From NCBI GenBank assembly GCA_016708305.1, contig JADJGB010000008.1, forward strand, positions 744,001 to 808,000: a stretch of DNA of 64,000 bases, in the 5' to 3' direction. The position numbers and the translations under genes were made by a program. The notes below the pieces were generated by a model. That model did not search any database. It saw nothing but the letters and a program-made list of their open reading frames with translations, and was not told the DNA's origin. The stretch is from Sphingobacteriales bacterium (lineage in GTDB: Bacteria; Bacteroidota; Bacteroidia; Chitinophagales; Chitinophagaceae). This document shows, in pieces, positions 1 through 7,988 of this stretch (position 1 is the stretch's first letter; the number at the start of each line of letters is the position of its first letter).

Positions 1-381
1 TTTTAATTGAACTAATTTGATTTCATCAGGAAGATTTCTTAAAAACACACCTTTCACATAAAGCAATATATTTTCAGCCGTTGGCTCAAAATCCCAAATC
101 ACTACATTGGCATGATTGGTGATTTCGGGATGGGCTGCAATGTAGTCTTTAGATAAAACCAATTTATGATCAAGCGTTTCCACTATCTCAACCCCCGCTT
201 TTTTTAAATCCTTGAAATCAAACATAAAACCGGGAGCGGGTATAAAATCATTGCCTGTTGCCTTACCTGCTACTGTTGCATGTAATACGTAAGAATGTCC
301 ATGAATGTCTTTGCACTGCCCAATATATCCATGAATGGCATGTGCTGTTTCGAAACGGAAAACCTTTGTTAATCTGATCAT
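1..381 (-). CDS. queD: 6-carboxytetrahydropterin synthase family protein (QueD/PTPS), 3' end cut by the window
   Basis: This is a partial gene read leftward off the window edge; 127 codons are visible with no stop. The product belongs to the 6-pyruvoyl-tetrahydropterin synthase / QueD family, zinc enzymes that act on dihydroneopterin triphosphate in queuosine or pterin synthesis. The zinc-binding histidines are visible in the early FETAHAIHG segment and in CKDIHGHSY around residues 27-35, where the Cys is the usual catalytic residue. A conserved TLDHKLVL stretch follows near residue 68. The start is the ATG at 379-381, directly before MIRLTKVFRFETAH. It diverges from the sugar-acid operon. 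QueD and eukaryote-like PTPS cannot be separated safely on this fragment; QueD is favoured by general bacterial context. Confidence 0.85.
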   Translation of the reverse strand, partial: MIRLTKVFRFETAHAIHGYIGQCKDIHGHSYVLHATVAGKATGNDFIPAPGFMFDFKDLKKAGVEIVETLDHKLVLSKDYIAAHPEITNHANVVIWDFEPTAENILLYVKGVFLRNLPDEIKLVQLK

Positions 382-436
382 TTCTCTCAAAAAATTGTAT
401 GCAAAGATATTCAGTAATTACCGGAAATTACAAATT

Positions 437-499
437 AGGTTTGACGGTTGACAAACCTTCATCTTAATTGACGGAATTTTACGAAATCGTATGCGTAAA
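437..499. promoter_or_regulatory. Two inverted repeats in the queD-kdgK divergent spacer, possible operators
   Basis: Two perfect inverted repeats lie close together: AGGTTTG at 437-443 with CAAACCT at 452-458 (8-base spacer), and TTTACG at 478-483 with CGTAAA at 494-499 (10-base spacer). Their size and position between divergent genes fit repressor operators. No regulator gene is adjacent in the window, so the binding protein is unknown and the regulatory role is inference. Confidence 0.35.
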
Positions 500-606
500 T
501 AAAATAATAGCGGTTGAAATTATTCATTAGTTTTACACTCTCTTGCAATGTGATAAAACGTGTTCTTGCAAATGTTCGATTTTAAATTATTGAAAACAAT
601 TGATAT

Positions 607-1650
607 ATGAGCAAACGAATTGTGACCTTTGGCGAAATTATGCTGCGCCTTGCCACTCCTGGATATGAACGATTTAGTCAGGCATCTTCTTTTGCAGCCA
701 CTTTTGGTGGTGGCGAAGCCAATGTCGCGGTTTCGCTTGCAAACTATGGTTTAGAAGCCGATTTTGTAACCTGTCTGCCCAAAAATGATATTGCAGAATC
801 CTGCATCATGAACCTGAAAAAATATGGCGTGGGGGTTAATAATATTTTGCGTGGCGGCGACCGTATGGGAATCTATTTTTTGGAAACCGGCGCAGTAGCC
901 CGGCCCAGCAAAGTGGTTTACGACAGGGCAAATTCTTCCATTGCAGAAATTGCGCCCGGCATGGTCAACTGGCACGAAGTACTGAAAGGAGCCGACTGGT
1001 TTCACTGGACGGGTATCACGCCTGCACTTTCACAAGGAGCTGCTGATGCCTGCTTAGAAGCAATAAAAGTTGCAAACGAATTGGGCGTAACTGTTTCTAC
1101 TGACTTAAACTACCGTAAAAATCTTTGGAAATACGGCAAAAAGGCTTCTGAAATTATGCCTGCACTGGTTGAGGGCTGTGATGTGATTCTGGGAAATGAA
1201 GAAGATGCGGAAAAAGTTTTTGGCATCAAACCCGAAGGATTTAATGTGGCACATACCGGAGGAGAAATAAATGCTTCGGAGTTTGAATCGGTTTGTACAC
1301 AACTGATGAAGAAGTTTCCCAGAGCCAAGAAAGCAATAATTACTTTAAGAGGTTCCATTAATGCCAACCATAATACATGGGGTGGCGTACTCTACAGTAA
1401 TGGAAATCTTTATCAGTCAAAGCGTTACGATATTACACATATAGTGGATCGTGTAGGCGGAGGCGATTCTTTCATGGGTGGCTTAATTTACGGATTGCTC
1501 ACTTTTACCGACAATGACCAACAGGCCTTGGAATTTGCTGTGGCAGCTTCCTGCCTCAAGCATACCATTTATGGCGATTTTAATATGGTTACAGTAAACG
1601 AGGTGGAAGCGCTGATGGGTGGCGATGGCAGCGGAAGGGTGCAACGATAA
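607..1650 (+). CDS. kdgK: 2-dehydro-3-deoxygluconokinase (PfkB-family sugar kinase)
   Basis: The product phosphorylates 2-keto-3-deoxygluconate with ATP to give KDPG, the step before aldol cleavage in hexuronate breakdown. The 347-residue protein has the PfkB fold: an N-terminal VTFGEIMLRL strand, a GGGEANVAVSLA substrate-side motif near residue 35, and the C-terminal PfkB signature DRVGGGDSFMGG near residues 283-294, whose Asp is the catalytic base. PfkB kinases usually read DTTGAGD there; the GGGD variant is common in Bacteroidota KDG kinases. The gene leads an operon with a YhcH protein, eda and a hexuronate transporter, which supports KDG as substrate. A ribokinase or fructokinase role is less likely given those neighbours. 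Confidence 0.9.
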   Translation: MSKRIVTFGEIMLRLATPGYERFSQASSFAATFGGGEANVAVSLANYGLEADFVTCLPKNDIAESCIMNLKKYGVGVNNILRGGDRMGIYFLETGAVARPSKVVYDRANSSIAEIAPGMVNWHEVLKGADWFHWTGITPALSQGAADACLEAIKVANELGVTVSTDLNYRKNLWKYGKKASEIMPALVEGCDVILGNEEDAEKVFGIKPEGFNVAHTGGEINASEFESVCTQLMKKFPRAKKAIITLRGSINANHNTWGGVLYSNGNLYQSKRYDITHIVDRVGGGDSFMGGLIYGLLTFTDNDQQALEFAVAASCLKHTIYGDFNMVTVNEVEALMGGDGSGRVQR

Positions 1651-1754
1651 TTCTCAGCTTTGTTATACCGGCAGTAAGACAATTTGAGATAAAAGTTTGG
1701 GAAAATACATTCTGCAATAAACGAATACTATTCAAAAGAGAAAAAACAGGTCCC

Positions 1755-2207
1755 ATGGTTATAGAATCAATACATAATTCAAAAAAGTATGACTGCCTGC
1801 ATCCCTTGTTTGCTAAAGCATTTGAATTTATCAGAGGCAATGATTTGCAAAATATGGTTCCGGGCGATTATATACTGGAAGAAGCAGTTTTAAAAGCCAT
1901 CATATTTGAAGGGCCTGGCAAAACAAAAGAGGCTTCTTTGGAAAAATTTGAGTGCCACAACCGTTTCATTGATATTCAATATATAATTAACGGAAACGAA
2001 AGCATGGGGTGGAAGCCGCGTCATTCCTGCATTTTACCTAAAGGTGAATATAGTGAGGAAAAGGATGTGCTTTTTTTCAATGATGAGCCGGATATGTTTT
2101 TCACTTTGCATCCCGGTCAGTTTGCAATCTTTTTCCCCGAAGATGTTCATGCCCCATTGATAAGTGAGGGAGACGTGAAAAAATTAATAATTAAAGTAAA
2201 AGTTTAA
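1755..2207 (+). CDS. YhcH/YjgK/YiaL (DUF386) family protein
   Basis: This 150-residue protein belongs to the YhcH/YjgK/YiaL cupin-like family, whose members sit in sialic acid, gulonate and hexuronate operons and are thought to act on sugar epimers or anomers. Family features seen are FIDIQYIINGNESMGW in the middle and the C-terminal FAIFFPEDVHAP segment, whose acidic and His residues belong to the metal/ligand site. It lies between kdgK and eda and stops 4 bases before eda, so it is almost certainly co-transcribed. A small-molecule isomerase or mutarotase role in KDG metabolism is inferred, not shown. Confidence 0.85.
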   Translation: MVIESIHNSKKYDCLHPLFAKAFEFIRGNDLQNMVPGDYILEEAVLKAIIFEGPGKTKEASLEKFECHNRFIDIQYIINGNESMGWKPRHSCILPKGEYSEEKDVLFFNDEPDMFFTLHPGQFAIFFPEDVHAPLISEGDVKKLIIKVKV

Positions 2208-2211
2208 GTAT

Positions 2212-2871
2212 ATGGCTGTTCAACAAGTTATAGATGTTATCACCGGACAAGGGATGTTGCCTTTGTATTTTAATGCGGATGAAGAGGTGAGTGTAGAGAT
2301 ATTACGCGCTGTGTATAGAGCGGGTATCAAAGCAATTGAATACACCAACAGAGGCGATGCGGCACTAAGCAATTTTAAAAAATTGGTGGAGGTGAAGAAT
2401 GTTGAAATGCAGGAACTTCTGTTGGGTGTGGGTACCGTAAAGAATCTTAGCCAGGTAAAGGATTATATTGATGCCGGTGCAGATTTTCTGGTAAGCCCCG
2501 GTTTTGTTAAAGAAATTGCCGATTATGCTGTAGCCAATAATATTTTTTATGCTCCCGGATGTATGACTCCTTCAGAAATAATTGCGGCAGAAAATGCCGG
2601 TGTCCGGTTTATTAAACTATTTCCGGGGGATATGTTGGGGCCAAAGTTTTTATCCACAATCAAAGATATTTTTCCTAAATTGCTGTTTATGCCCACCGGG
2701 GGTGTAGATACAACTAAAGAGAGTATTGAAGGATGGTTCAACGCCGGTGTTTGCGCGGTAGGAATGGGTAGTAAATTGATCAGCAAACAATTGATGACCG
2801 ACAAAAAATATATTGAAATAGAAAATAAAACCAAAGAGGTGCTACAAATCATTCAATCCATAAAAAAATAA
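2212..2871 (+). CDS. eda: Bifunctional KDPG / 4-hydroxy-2-oxoglutarate aldolase
   Basis: This class I aldolase splits KDPG into pyruvate and glyceraldehyde-3-phosphate, the last step of the Entner-Doudoroff-type branch served by this operon. The 219-residue length is normal. Visible landmarks are AIEYTNRG near residue 42, whose Glu is the catalytic acid/base, GVGTVKNLSQV near residue 75, the Schiff-base lysine in RFIKLFPGD at about residue 135, and the phosphate-binding PTGGVD segment near residue 162. It is packed 4 bases after the YhcH gene and 2 bases before the transporter. Confidence 0.93.
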   Translation: MAVQQVIDVITGQGMLPLYFNADEEVSVEILRAVYRAGIKAIEYTNRGDAALSNFKKLVEVKNVEMQELLLGVGTVKNLSQVKDYIDAGADFLVSPGFVKEIADYAVANNIFYAPGCMTPSEIIAAENAGVRFIKLFPGDMLGPKFLSTIKDIFPKLLFMPTGGVDTTKESIEGWFNAGVCAVGMGSKLISKQLMTDKKYIEIENKTKEVLQIIQSIKK

Positions 2872-2873
2872 TA

Positions 2874-4331
2874 ATGACAGATTTAAATCAGCAGGGTAAA
2901 ATGACGAATTACAGGTGGATGATTGTTATCCTTCTGTTTATTGCCACCACAATCAATTATTTAGACAGGCAGGTTTTATCGCTCACCTGGGACGAGTTTA
3001 TTAAGCCTGAATTTCACTGGGATGAATCTCATTATGGTACCATCACTTCGTTTTTCTCTATCTTTTATGCCATCTCCATGCTTTTTGCAGGTCGTTTTGT
3101 AGAATGGATGGGTACAAAGAAAGGTTTCCTTTGGGCAATAGGTGTGTGGAGCGTGGGAGCCTGTCTTCATGCCATGTGTGGAATCATTACAGAGTCGCAC
3201 GTTGGATTGCACAGCGCTGCCGAATTGGCGGCTGCCACCGGAGATGTGGCTGTAGTGATAGCAACCTTCAGTATGTATGCTTTTCTGGTAGCCCGGGGTA
3301 TTCTTGCGCTTGGTGAGGCTGGCAACTTTCCGGCGGCTATTAAGGCTACGGCGGAGTATTTCCCTAAAAAAGACCGTGCTTATGCTACTTCTATATTTAA
3401 TGCCGGCGCTTCTATTGGCGCTTTGTTTGCACCGCTTACCATCCCGCCTTTGGCAAAGCATTTCGGTTGGGAAATGGCATTTGTTATTATTGGGGTTTTA
3501 GGATTTATTTGGATGGGTTTTTGGGTGTTTCTGTATGATAAACCGAGAGAAAGCAAACGAGTTAATTCCTTGGAGTTGGATTATATTGAGCAGGATAAAA
3601 ACGAAGAACAAGCAGAAAAGCAAGCAAAAGTAGAAAAAGTACCTTTTGTCAAGATTTTTTCATATAAGCAAACATGGGCTTTTGCTGTGGGTAAATTTAT
3701 GACTGATGGCGTGTGGTGGTTCTTCCTGTTCTGGACGCCTTCTTATCTCAATACTCAGTTTGGTATCAAAACAACGGATGGACTCGGAATGGCTTTGATA
3801 TTTACTCTGTATCTTATCGTTACGGTTCTTTCGATTTACGGAGGCAAATTGCCAACAATATTTATTAACAGAACCGGTCAGAACCCCTATGCCGCCCGTA
3901 TGAAGGCCATGCTAATTTTTGCTTTCTTCCCACTTGTGGTACTACTGGCGCAACCATTGGGCATGCAATTTGCAGCGCTTGGCCAAAATGCGGCATGGAT
4001 ACCCGTATTGTTAATTTCTATCGGCTGTGCGGCACACCAGGCCTGGAGCGCTAATCTGTTTTCCACTATCGGCGATATGTTCCCGCAGGGCGCTATTGCC
4101 ACCGTTACCGGAATCGGAGGTATGGCCGGCGGGATAGGATCAATGATTCTCCAAAAAGCAGCCGGAAATCTGTTTGTGTATGCCGGCGAAACAAATATGA
4201 CATTTTTTGGATTTGTGGGCAAACCTGCAGGTTATTTTGTAATCTTCTGTATTTGTGCGGTTGCATATCTGATTGGCTGGGTGTTAATGAAAGCATTGGT
4301 TCCAAGATATAAACTGATTACTGATATTTAA
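2874..4331 (+). CDS. exuT: MFS transporter, anion:cation symporter family (hexuronate transporter, ExuT-like)
   Basis: This 485-residue membrane protein of the major facilitator superfamily would import galacturonate or glucuronate. The N-terminus RWMIVILLFIATTINYLDRQ is the family hallmark, and about twelve hydrophobic segments follow. A charged cytoplasmic loop rich in Glu, Lys and Gln lies around residues 220-255. A conserved GEAGNFPAAIKATAEYFP segment (about residue 145) is typical of the ACS hexuronate group. It closes the kdgK operon and is followed by a strong terminator. The exact sugar acid cannot be read from sequence. The insert around residues 100-125 makes it longer than the usual 430 residues. 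Confidence 0.88.
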   Translation: MTDLNQQGKMTNYRWMIVILLFIATTINYLDRQVLSLTWDEFIKPEFHWDESHYGTITSFFSIFYAISMLFAGRFVEWMGTKKGFLWAIGVWSVGACLHAMCGIITESHVGLHSAAELAAATGDVAVVIATFSMYAFLVARGILALGEAGNFPAAIKATAEYFPKKDRAYATSIFNAGASIGALFAPLTIPPLAKHFGWEMAFVIIGVLGFIWMGFWVFLYDKPRESKRVNSLELDYIEQDKNEEQAEKQAKVEKVPFVKIFSYKQTWAFAVGKFMTDGVWWFFLFWTPSYLNTQFGIKTTDGLGMALIFTLYLIVTVLSIYGGKLPTIFINRTGQNPYAARMKAMLIFAFFPLVVLLAQPLGMQFAALGQNAAWIPVLLISIGCAAHQAWSANLFSTIGDMFPQGAIATVTGIGGMAGGIGSMILQKAAGNLFVYAGETNMTFFGFVGKPAGYFVIFCICAVAYLIGWVLMKALVPRYKLITDI

Positions 4332-4358
4332 TATAAATAGTTAATATTCAATTACTTG

Positions 4359-4396
4359 AATAAACGCTTCTCGCCCTATGAGGAGCGTTTATTTTG
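4359..4396 (+). terminator. Intrinsic terminator of the KDG operon
   Basis: A 14-base stem pairs 4359-4372 with 4380-4393 around a 7-base loop, with only one G-T mismatch, and runs into a TTTT tract. It sits 27 bases after the transporter stop codon and just before the promoter of the next gene. Confidence 0.9.
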
Positions 4397-4403
4397 TATT
4401 TAG

Positions 4404-4411
4404 TACCTTTG
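4404..4411 (+). promoter_or_regulatory. Bacteroidota -7 promoter box for the U32 gene
   Basis: TACCTTTG matches the TAnnTTTG consensus of the Bacteroidota primary sigma factor. It follows the upstream terminator and implies a leader of roughly 90 bases. A well-spaced TTG -33 element was not found. Confidence 0.55.
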
Positions 4412-4507
4412 TGCACTTTTTAAATTGGTTAAATATTCCTTTAATCAATATTTTATTAAAGAGGTTTAGTCTAAATCAATTATCGGTTTCTTAATAAAAA
4501 CACTAAT

Positions 4508-5752
4508 TTGAAAAAAAGAGTAGAATTATTATCTCCCGCAGGGTCGTTCGACAGTATGCAGGCCGCAATCAATGCCGGCGCCGACGCTATCTATTTTGGA
4601 GTGGAACAGCTCAATATGCGTACCGTTTCCTCCAAAACCTTTACGATGCAGGATATTAAGGATGTAGCAGAAAGATGCAAAGCGCACAAGGTTAAAGCAT
4701 ATATCACGCTCAATACCGTAATGTACGACCACGACAGGCAGTTGCTTCAAACCATCTTGAAAGAGGTAAAAGAACATCATATAGATGCGGTTATTGCTTC
4801 GGACTTTGCAGTAATTGAGCAATGCATTACGATGAAGATACCCGTTCATGTATCCACTCAGGCGAATGTGAGCAATATAGAAGCGGTGAAATTTTATGCC
4901 CGTTTCTCGGATGTCATTGTTCTGGCAAGAGAGCTCACATTAACCCAAACTGAAAATATCTGCAAAGAAATTAAAAGAAAAGATATCAGAGGAGTATCTG
5001 GAGAACCCGTAAAAATTGAAATTTTTGGTCATGGCGCGCTGTGTATGGCTATTTCGGGCAAATGTTATCTGAGCCTTCATACCCAGAATGCATCAGCCAA
5101 TCGAGGCGCCTGCCAGCAAAACTGCCGCCATGCTTATGAGGTAACTGACAAGGAAACGGGAGAAGCATTACTTATTGATAATGAATATATTATGTCGCCA
5201 AAGGACCTGTGTACCATTGATTTTGTTGATGAGGTGGTAAACAGCGGCATAAATGTGCTGAAGATGGAAGGAAGAAGCAAGGGCGCTGATTATGTGTATG
5301 AAATCACCAAATGCTACCGTGAAGCGCTTGATGCCGTTGAAGAAGGTACTTATACCAAGGAGAAAATTGAAGATTGGATGAAGCGTTTATCCACGGTTTA
5401 CAACAGAGGTTTCTGGGATGGTTATTACTTAGGAAGAAAATTGGGAGAATGGACGCCCAATCCCGGATCGGCAGCCACCGAAAGAAAAGTTTATATCGGA
5501 AAAGGTACCAAATATTATCCCAAAATCGGGATTGGCGAGTTTTTGGTAGAAACCGGCACTTTAAAAATTGGCGATACACTGATGGTGAGCGGTGCTCATA
5601 TTGGCATGATGAAGGAAACCATGCAAACCCTTGTTGTAAACGGATTAGAAGCCGGTGAAGCCAAAAGAGGCGACAAAATAACCTTTCCGGTGCCTGCAAA
5701 AGTGACCCACAACGATAAACTCTATAAAATTGTTTCGGCCGCCAATGAGTAA
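4508..5752 (+). CDS. trhP: Peptidase U32 family protein (TrhP/YegQ-like)
   Basis: This is a 414-residue U32-family protein. The bacterial YegQ/TrhP branch works in prephenate-dependent hydroxylation of tRNA uridine-34, despite the peptidase name. The family signature IEIFGHGALCMAISGKCYLS is present around residues 171-190, followed by a second Cys pair in GACQQNCRHAY; together these match the Cys set of this family. The N-terminal ELLSPAGSFDSMQAAINAGADAIYFG barrel start is typical. The start is a TTG at 4508 because no ATG precedes the conserved MKKRVELLSPAG start. The last 8 bases overlap the ferredoxin gene, so the two are translationally linked. Confidence 0.85.
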   Translation: MKKRVELLSPAGSFDSMQAAINAGADAIYFGVEQLNMRTVSSKTFTMQDIKDVAERCKAHKVKAYITLNTVMYDHDRQLLQTILKEVKEHHIDAVIASDFAVIEQCITMKIPVHVSTQANVSNIEAVKFYARFSDVIVLARELTLTQTENICKEIKRKDIRGVSGEPVKIEIFGHGALCMAISGKCYLSLHTQNASANRGACQQNCRHAYEVTDKETGEALLIDNEYIMSPKDLCTIDFVDEVVNSGINVLKMEGRSKGADYVYEITKCYREALDAVEEGTYTKEKIEDWMKRLSTVYNRGFWDGYYLGRKLGEWTPNPGSAATERKVYIGKGTKYYPKIGIGEFLVETGTLKIGDTLMVSGAHIGMMKETMQTLVVNGLEAGEAKRGDKITFPVPAKVTHNDKLYKIVSAANE

Positions 5753-5966
5753 AATCATTCACTTCAGAAATAAATGTATTGGTTGCGGTCTTTGTCATGA
5801 GCAGCAGCCGGAGCTATGGCGTATGTCGAAGAAAGATGGCAAGGCAACCTTGTTAAACGCAGTGCAGAAAAGAGAAACCTGGGTATTGCCCCTCAATGAA
5901 ATTCATCGTGAAAAATTGGAACAGGTAATCGTCGGATGTCCGGTGAAAGTGATAAAGGTGTTGTGA
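5745..5966 (+). CDS. Single-cluster [4Fe-4S] ferredoxin
   Basis: This 73-residue protein has one CIGCGLC motif near residues 11-17 and a distal Cys-Pro (VGCPVK) near the C-terminus, which gives the four ligands for one [4Fe-4S] cluster. The chosen start is the ATG at 5745, in frame and 8 bases inside the end of the U32 gene; the longer reading from 5730 adds five non-conserved residues. The overlap with a Cys-rich U32 protein suggests that this ferredoxin is its electron carrier, which is inference from position. Confidence 0.82.
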   Translation: MSKIIHFRNKCIGCGLCHEQQPELWRMSKKDGKATLLNAVQKRETWVLPLNEIHREKLEQVIVGCPVKVIKVL

Positions 5967-5980
5967 GGAGGGGGATGGAG

Positions 5981-6006
5981 GTTGAGATTGAGATTGAGAT
6001 TGAGGG
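5981..6006. repeat. Short hexamer tandem repeat (ATTGAG units)
   Basis: About four consecutive ATTGAG-type hexamers lie just after the ferredoxin stop. This is a simple-sequence repeat with no apparent coding role. It marks the start of a 600-base stretch without protein genes. Confidence 0.7.
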
Positions 6007-6083
6007 ATAGGATAATGTATAGAGAGGAAAATCAGATGGCCTTGTTTTCAAGATGTTACACAAATGTTACACAAACAGAAAAT

Positions 6084-6114
6084 AAAAAAAGGCAGCTACG
6101 TATCATAACTGCCT
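6084..6114 (-). terminator. Terminator-like hairpin after tRNA-Asn relic A
   Basis: On the minus strand an AGGCAG/CTGCCT stem (6109-6114 with 6090-6095) is followed by a run of T residues (A-tract at 6084-6090). The same hairpin type follows the intact tRNA-Asn at 7873-7903, so the terminator was duplicated with the tRNA. Confidence 0.7.
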
Positions 6115-6125
6115 GATTTTCAACG

Positions 6126-6204
6126 CTCTCCTGCTGGATCCCGCCTTAGCGGGAAGGTCTTCTGATTAACGGTCAGATGCTCTAACCAGCTGAGCTAAGG
6201 AGGA
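6126..6204 (-). pseudogene. tRNA-Asn pseudogene with its T-arm replaced by a GC palindrome (relic A)
   Basis: Read on the minus strand, this copy keeps the acceptor 5' half, the D-arm and an anticodon arm with GTT, all nearly identical to the intact tRNA-Asn at 7915-7988. The T-arm is gone: in its place is TCCCGC/GCGGGA around a 4-base loop (6139-6154), with no TTCAAGT-type loop and only the 3' half of the normal T-stem left. The acceptor 3' strand carries one mismatch. Such a molecule should not fold as a tRNA, so it is called a pseudogene. The 3' flank including the terminator is also duplicated. Confidence 0.75.
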
Positions 6205-6440
6205 ATAGTTTATAAATCAGCAATTTGTATTATTTATTACTTTTTTAACTATTGGTTATTTTCAGACTTTTTCTATTTTCAGAATTTCCCGGTTCATCTG
6301 GCAAGCACTCATGTAGCTTGTAATCCCAATAAAGCAACTGAAAAACTATGCAGGTAGATTTTTTAATCCTATTAATTGCTGGCAATTTTGCAGTATGAAA
6401 ATTAGTTGCTATAAATCAACTGCCAGAGAGAGTTGTTATT

Positions 6441-6469
6441 CTTCAGACAAGCCTAGGGTTTGTCTGAAG
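6441..6469. repeat. Perfect 10-bp inverted repeat in a non-coding stretch
   Basis: CTTCAGACAA at 6441-6450 pairs perfectly with TTGTCTGAAG at 6460-6469 around a 9-base loop. It has no T-tract on either side, so it does not look like a terminator. Otherwise 6205-6570 holds nothing I recognise. Confidence 0.55.
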
Positions 6470-6570
6470 GCAGGCTGCACTCATACTTTTTGGGTAAAAA
6501 ATCTTTAAAGCTCCTATTATGTTGTTGCCAATATCTTTTTAGTATTCATAACAGAGGCATTTTGAAATGG

Positions 6571-6963
6571 CTATTTTCTGAGTACTTTCAATTTGTATTC
6601 CCTGTTAAATGCTTCCTGTGACAATTTGAAATGATTGGCCAATACACGAATAACTTCTTTGGATAATCCCTTTTTATAATTCAAAATATCTGAAACAAGC
6701 CCTGTGCTTACATTTAAAAGCTTTGCCAATTCCACAGATTTCATTTTATGGTCTGCCATTAAAGACTTCAAAAGAGCAACAGGGTCAAGCATTTGAAAAT
6801 CAGTATGCTCTTCATCATATTTTTCTATAAGAAGAGTAAGCAGGTCAATTTCTTCATTTATCTGTTTTGTTTTTTTTGCTGAAAAATCAAGGTCATGAAG
6901 GATTTTACAATACTCGTTGTACTGCTTTTCGCTTTTAATTACCTTATATTTTAATACTTCCAT
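6571..6963 (-). CDS. higA: HigA-type antitoxin, XRE-family HTH protein
   Basis: This is a protein of about 130 residues with an acidic N-terminal half and a C-terminal helix-turn-helix: MKSVELAKLLNVSTGLVSDI at about residues 73-92, a Cro/C1-type fold. The ATG at 6961-6963 is chosen because MEVLKYKVIKSEKQYNEYC is the usual start of this antitoxin group. The longer reading from 7032 runs into the toxin gene. It would neutralise the upstream HigB-like toxin and repress their shared promoter through its HTH. The toxin-first order is typical of higBA pairs. Confidence 0.85.
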   Translation of the reverse strand: MEVLKYKVIKSEKQYNEYCKILHDLDFSAKKTKQINEEIDLLTLLIEKYDEEHTDFQMLDPVALLKSLMADHKMKSVELAKLLNVSTGLVSDILNYKKGLSKEVIRVLANHFKLSQEAFNREYKLKVLRK

Positions 6964-6973
6964 ATTTTTCGTT

Positions 6974-7303
6974 TTAATAGTTAAATACTGAAAACTGTTC
7001 TTGTCTTTTGCAAAGTTTGTCATATTCCGCATGAGTACCTATCCAACATAATAGCCTTATATTACTTTCACCGAATGAATATTTGCCTATCATCCTGAAC
7101 CTATTTCCTGCAATATCAAAAATTACCCTGTAAGAACTATTGCCTAAAAAATCGGCAGAAGGAAATGTTTCTTTAATGTCTTCCGGAATATTCCAATCTG
7201 CCAGTTTTACTTTTGAAAGCCAAACCTCAAAAGAAGCACAACTGCAACTGTTTTTTGCAACATACTCTCTTATCGTTTTTTCTTTTATTAGATGTACTTT
7301 CAT
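6974..7303 (-). CDS. higB: HigB-type mRNA interferase toxin
   Basis: This is a 109-residue member of the HigB/RelE-fold toxin group, which cleaves mRNA on the ribosome. Family landmarks are FEVWLSKVKLADWNIPEDIKE in the first half, SADFLGNSSYRVIFDIAGNRFRM in the middle, and the C-terminal LLCWIGTHAEYDKL stretch. Length is normal and the frame is intact. It lies 10 bases upstream of higA. The pair sits between a damaged tRNA-Asn copy and the intact tRNA-Asn, which suggests acquisition by transfer. Confidence 0.87.
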   Translation of the reverse strand: MKVHLIKEKTIREYVAKNSCSCASFEVWLSKVKLADWNIPEDIKETFPSADFLGNSSYRVIFDIAGNRFRMIGKYSFGESNIRLLCWIGTHAEYDKLCKRQEQFSVFNY

Positions 7304-7701
7304 TACTTAGATTCAAAAGTACTAAAAATTCACAAAAAGTGAACATTTTCTTTTCGATGGTTTATTAATTAAAAAAGGTAACCCATTGCTGTAACTTACC
7401 TTGAACCTGAAAACCCATCATTGCCAACGCTTTTTTGGTTTGTTTCTTTTCAGGGGTTTTATTAAAGGTAAAAACCATCTCAAAAGAAAGCCGGTGAAAA
7501 GCATACCTCTGGTGAAGAAAATGCAGCATAATACCTGCCGGTTTAGTTTTGGAAGACCCCCATTTTATTTTTTCTTATACTTTCGCAATTACTCTTTCAT
7601 TCATTTCTCAAACAAAAGGCTGAAAAAGGGGCGATTTTTCAAACAAATTGGGGGTAATAAAAAAAGAGCTGGAACTCCTTTATTATTAGGTATTTGACCT
7701 G

Positions 7702-7745
7702 CTCCTCCTGCCGGATCCCGCCTTAGCGGAACAGCCTTCTGATTA
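7702..7745 (-). pseudogene. tRNA-like relic C with the same T-arm palindrome
   Basis: On the minus strand this piece resembles the 3' half of relic A: the end of the anticodon stem, the CCGC/GCGG hairpin with the same TAAG loop, and an acceptor-like AGGAGGAGC end. The D-arm and 5' acceptor half are missing, so it is a truncated copy. The remainder of 7304-7914 shows no gene I can support; the reading frames there lack coding features. Confidence 0.5.
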
Positions 7746-7872
7746 TTAGAGGTGAAAATGGAGTAAATGCAGCCGAAGGCAGAAAGCCAGAAATAGGTGG
7801 CAACACATTGTAATTTAAGAATTTATTGCGTTTATCACCATCTTAAGGGCAAATTGTGGGCGCAATCCAAAA

Positions 7873-7903
7873 TAAAAAAGCAGCTACTTTGTTGTAACTG
7901 CCT
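7873..7903 (-). terminator. Terminator downstream of tRNA-Asn
   Basis: On the minus strand a GCAG-stem hairpin (7880-7883 with 7898-7901, extended by TAC/GTA past one mismatch) is followed by a T-run, given by the A-tract at 7873-7879. It lies 12 bases after the tRNA 3' end. Confidence 0.7.
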
Positions 7904-7914
7904 GATTATCAACG

Positions 7915-7988
7915 CTCCCCCTGCTGGACTTGAACCAGCGACCCTCTGATTAACAGTCAGATGCTCTAACCAACTGAGCTAAGGAGGA
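7915..7988 (-). tRNA. trnN: tRNA-Asn (anticodon GTT)
   Basis: The minus strand folds as a canonical cloverleaf of 74 bases: a 7-bp acceptor stem (7982-7988 with 7916-7922, one G-U), a GCTC/GAGC D-stem, a TCTGA/TCAGA anticodon stem with CTGTTAA loop (GTT, Asn), and a GCTGG/CCAGC T-stem with TTCAAGT loop. The discriminator base is G at 7915. CCA is not encoded, as is usual in this phylum. Confidence 0.95.
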
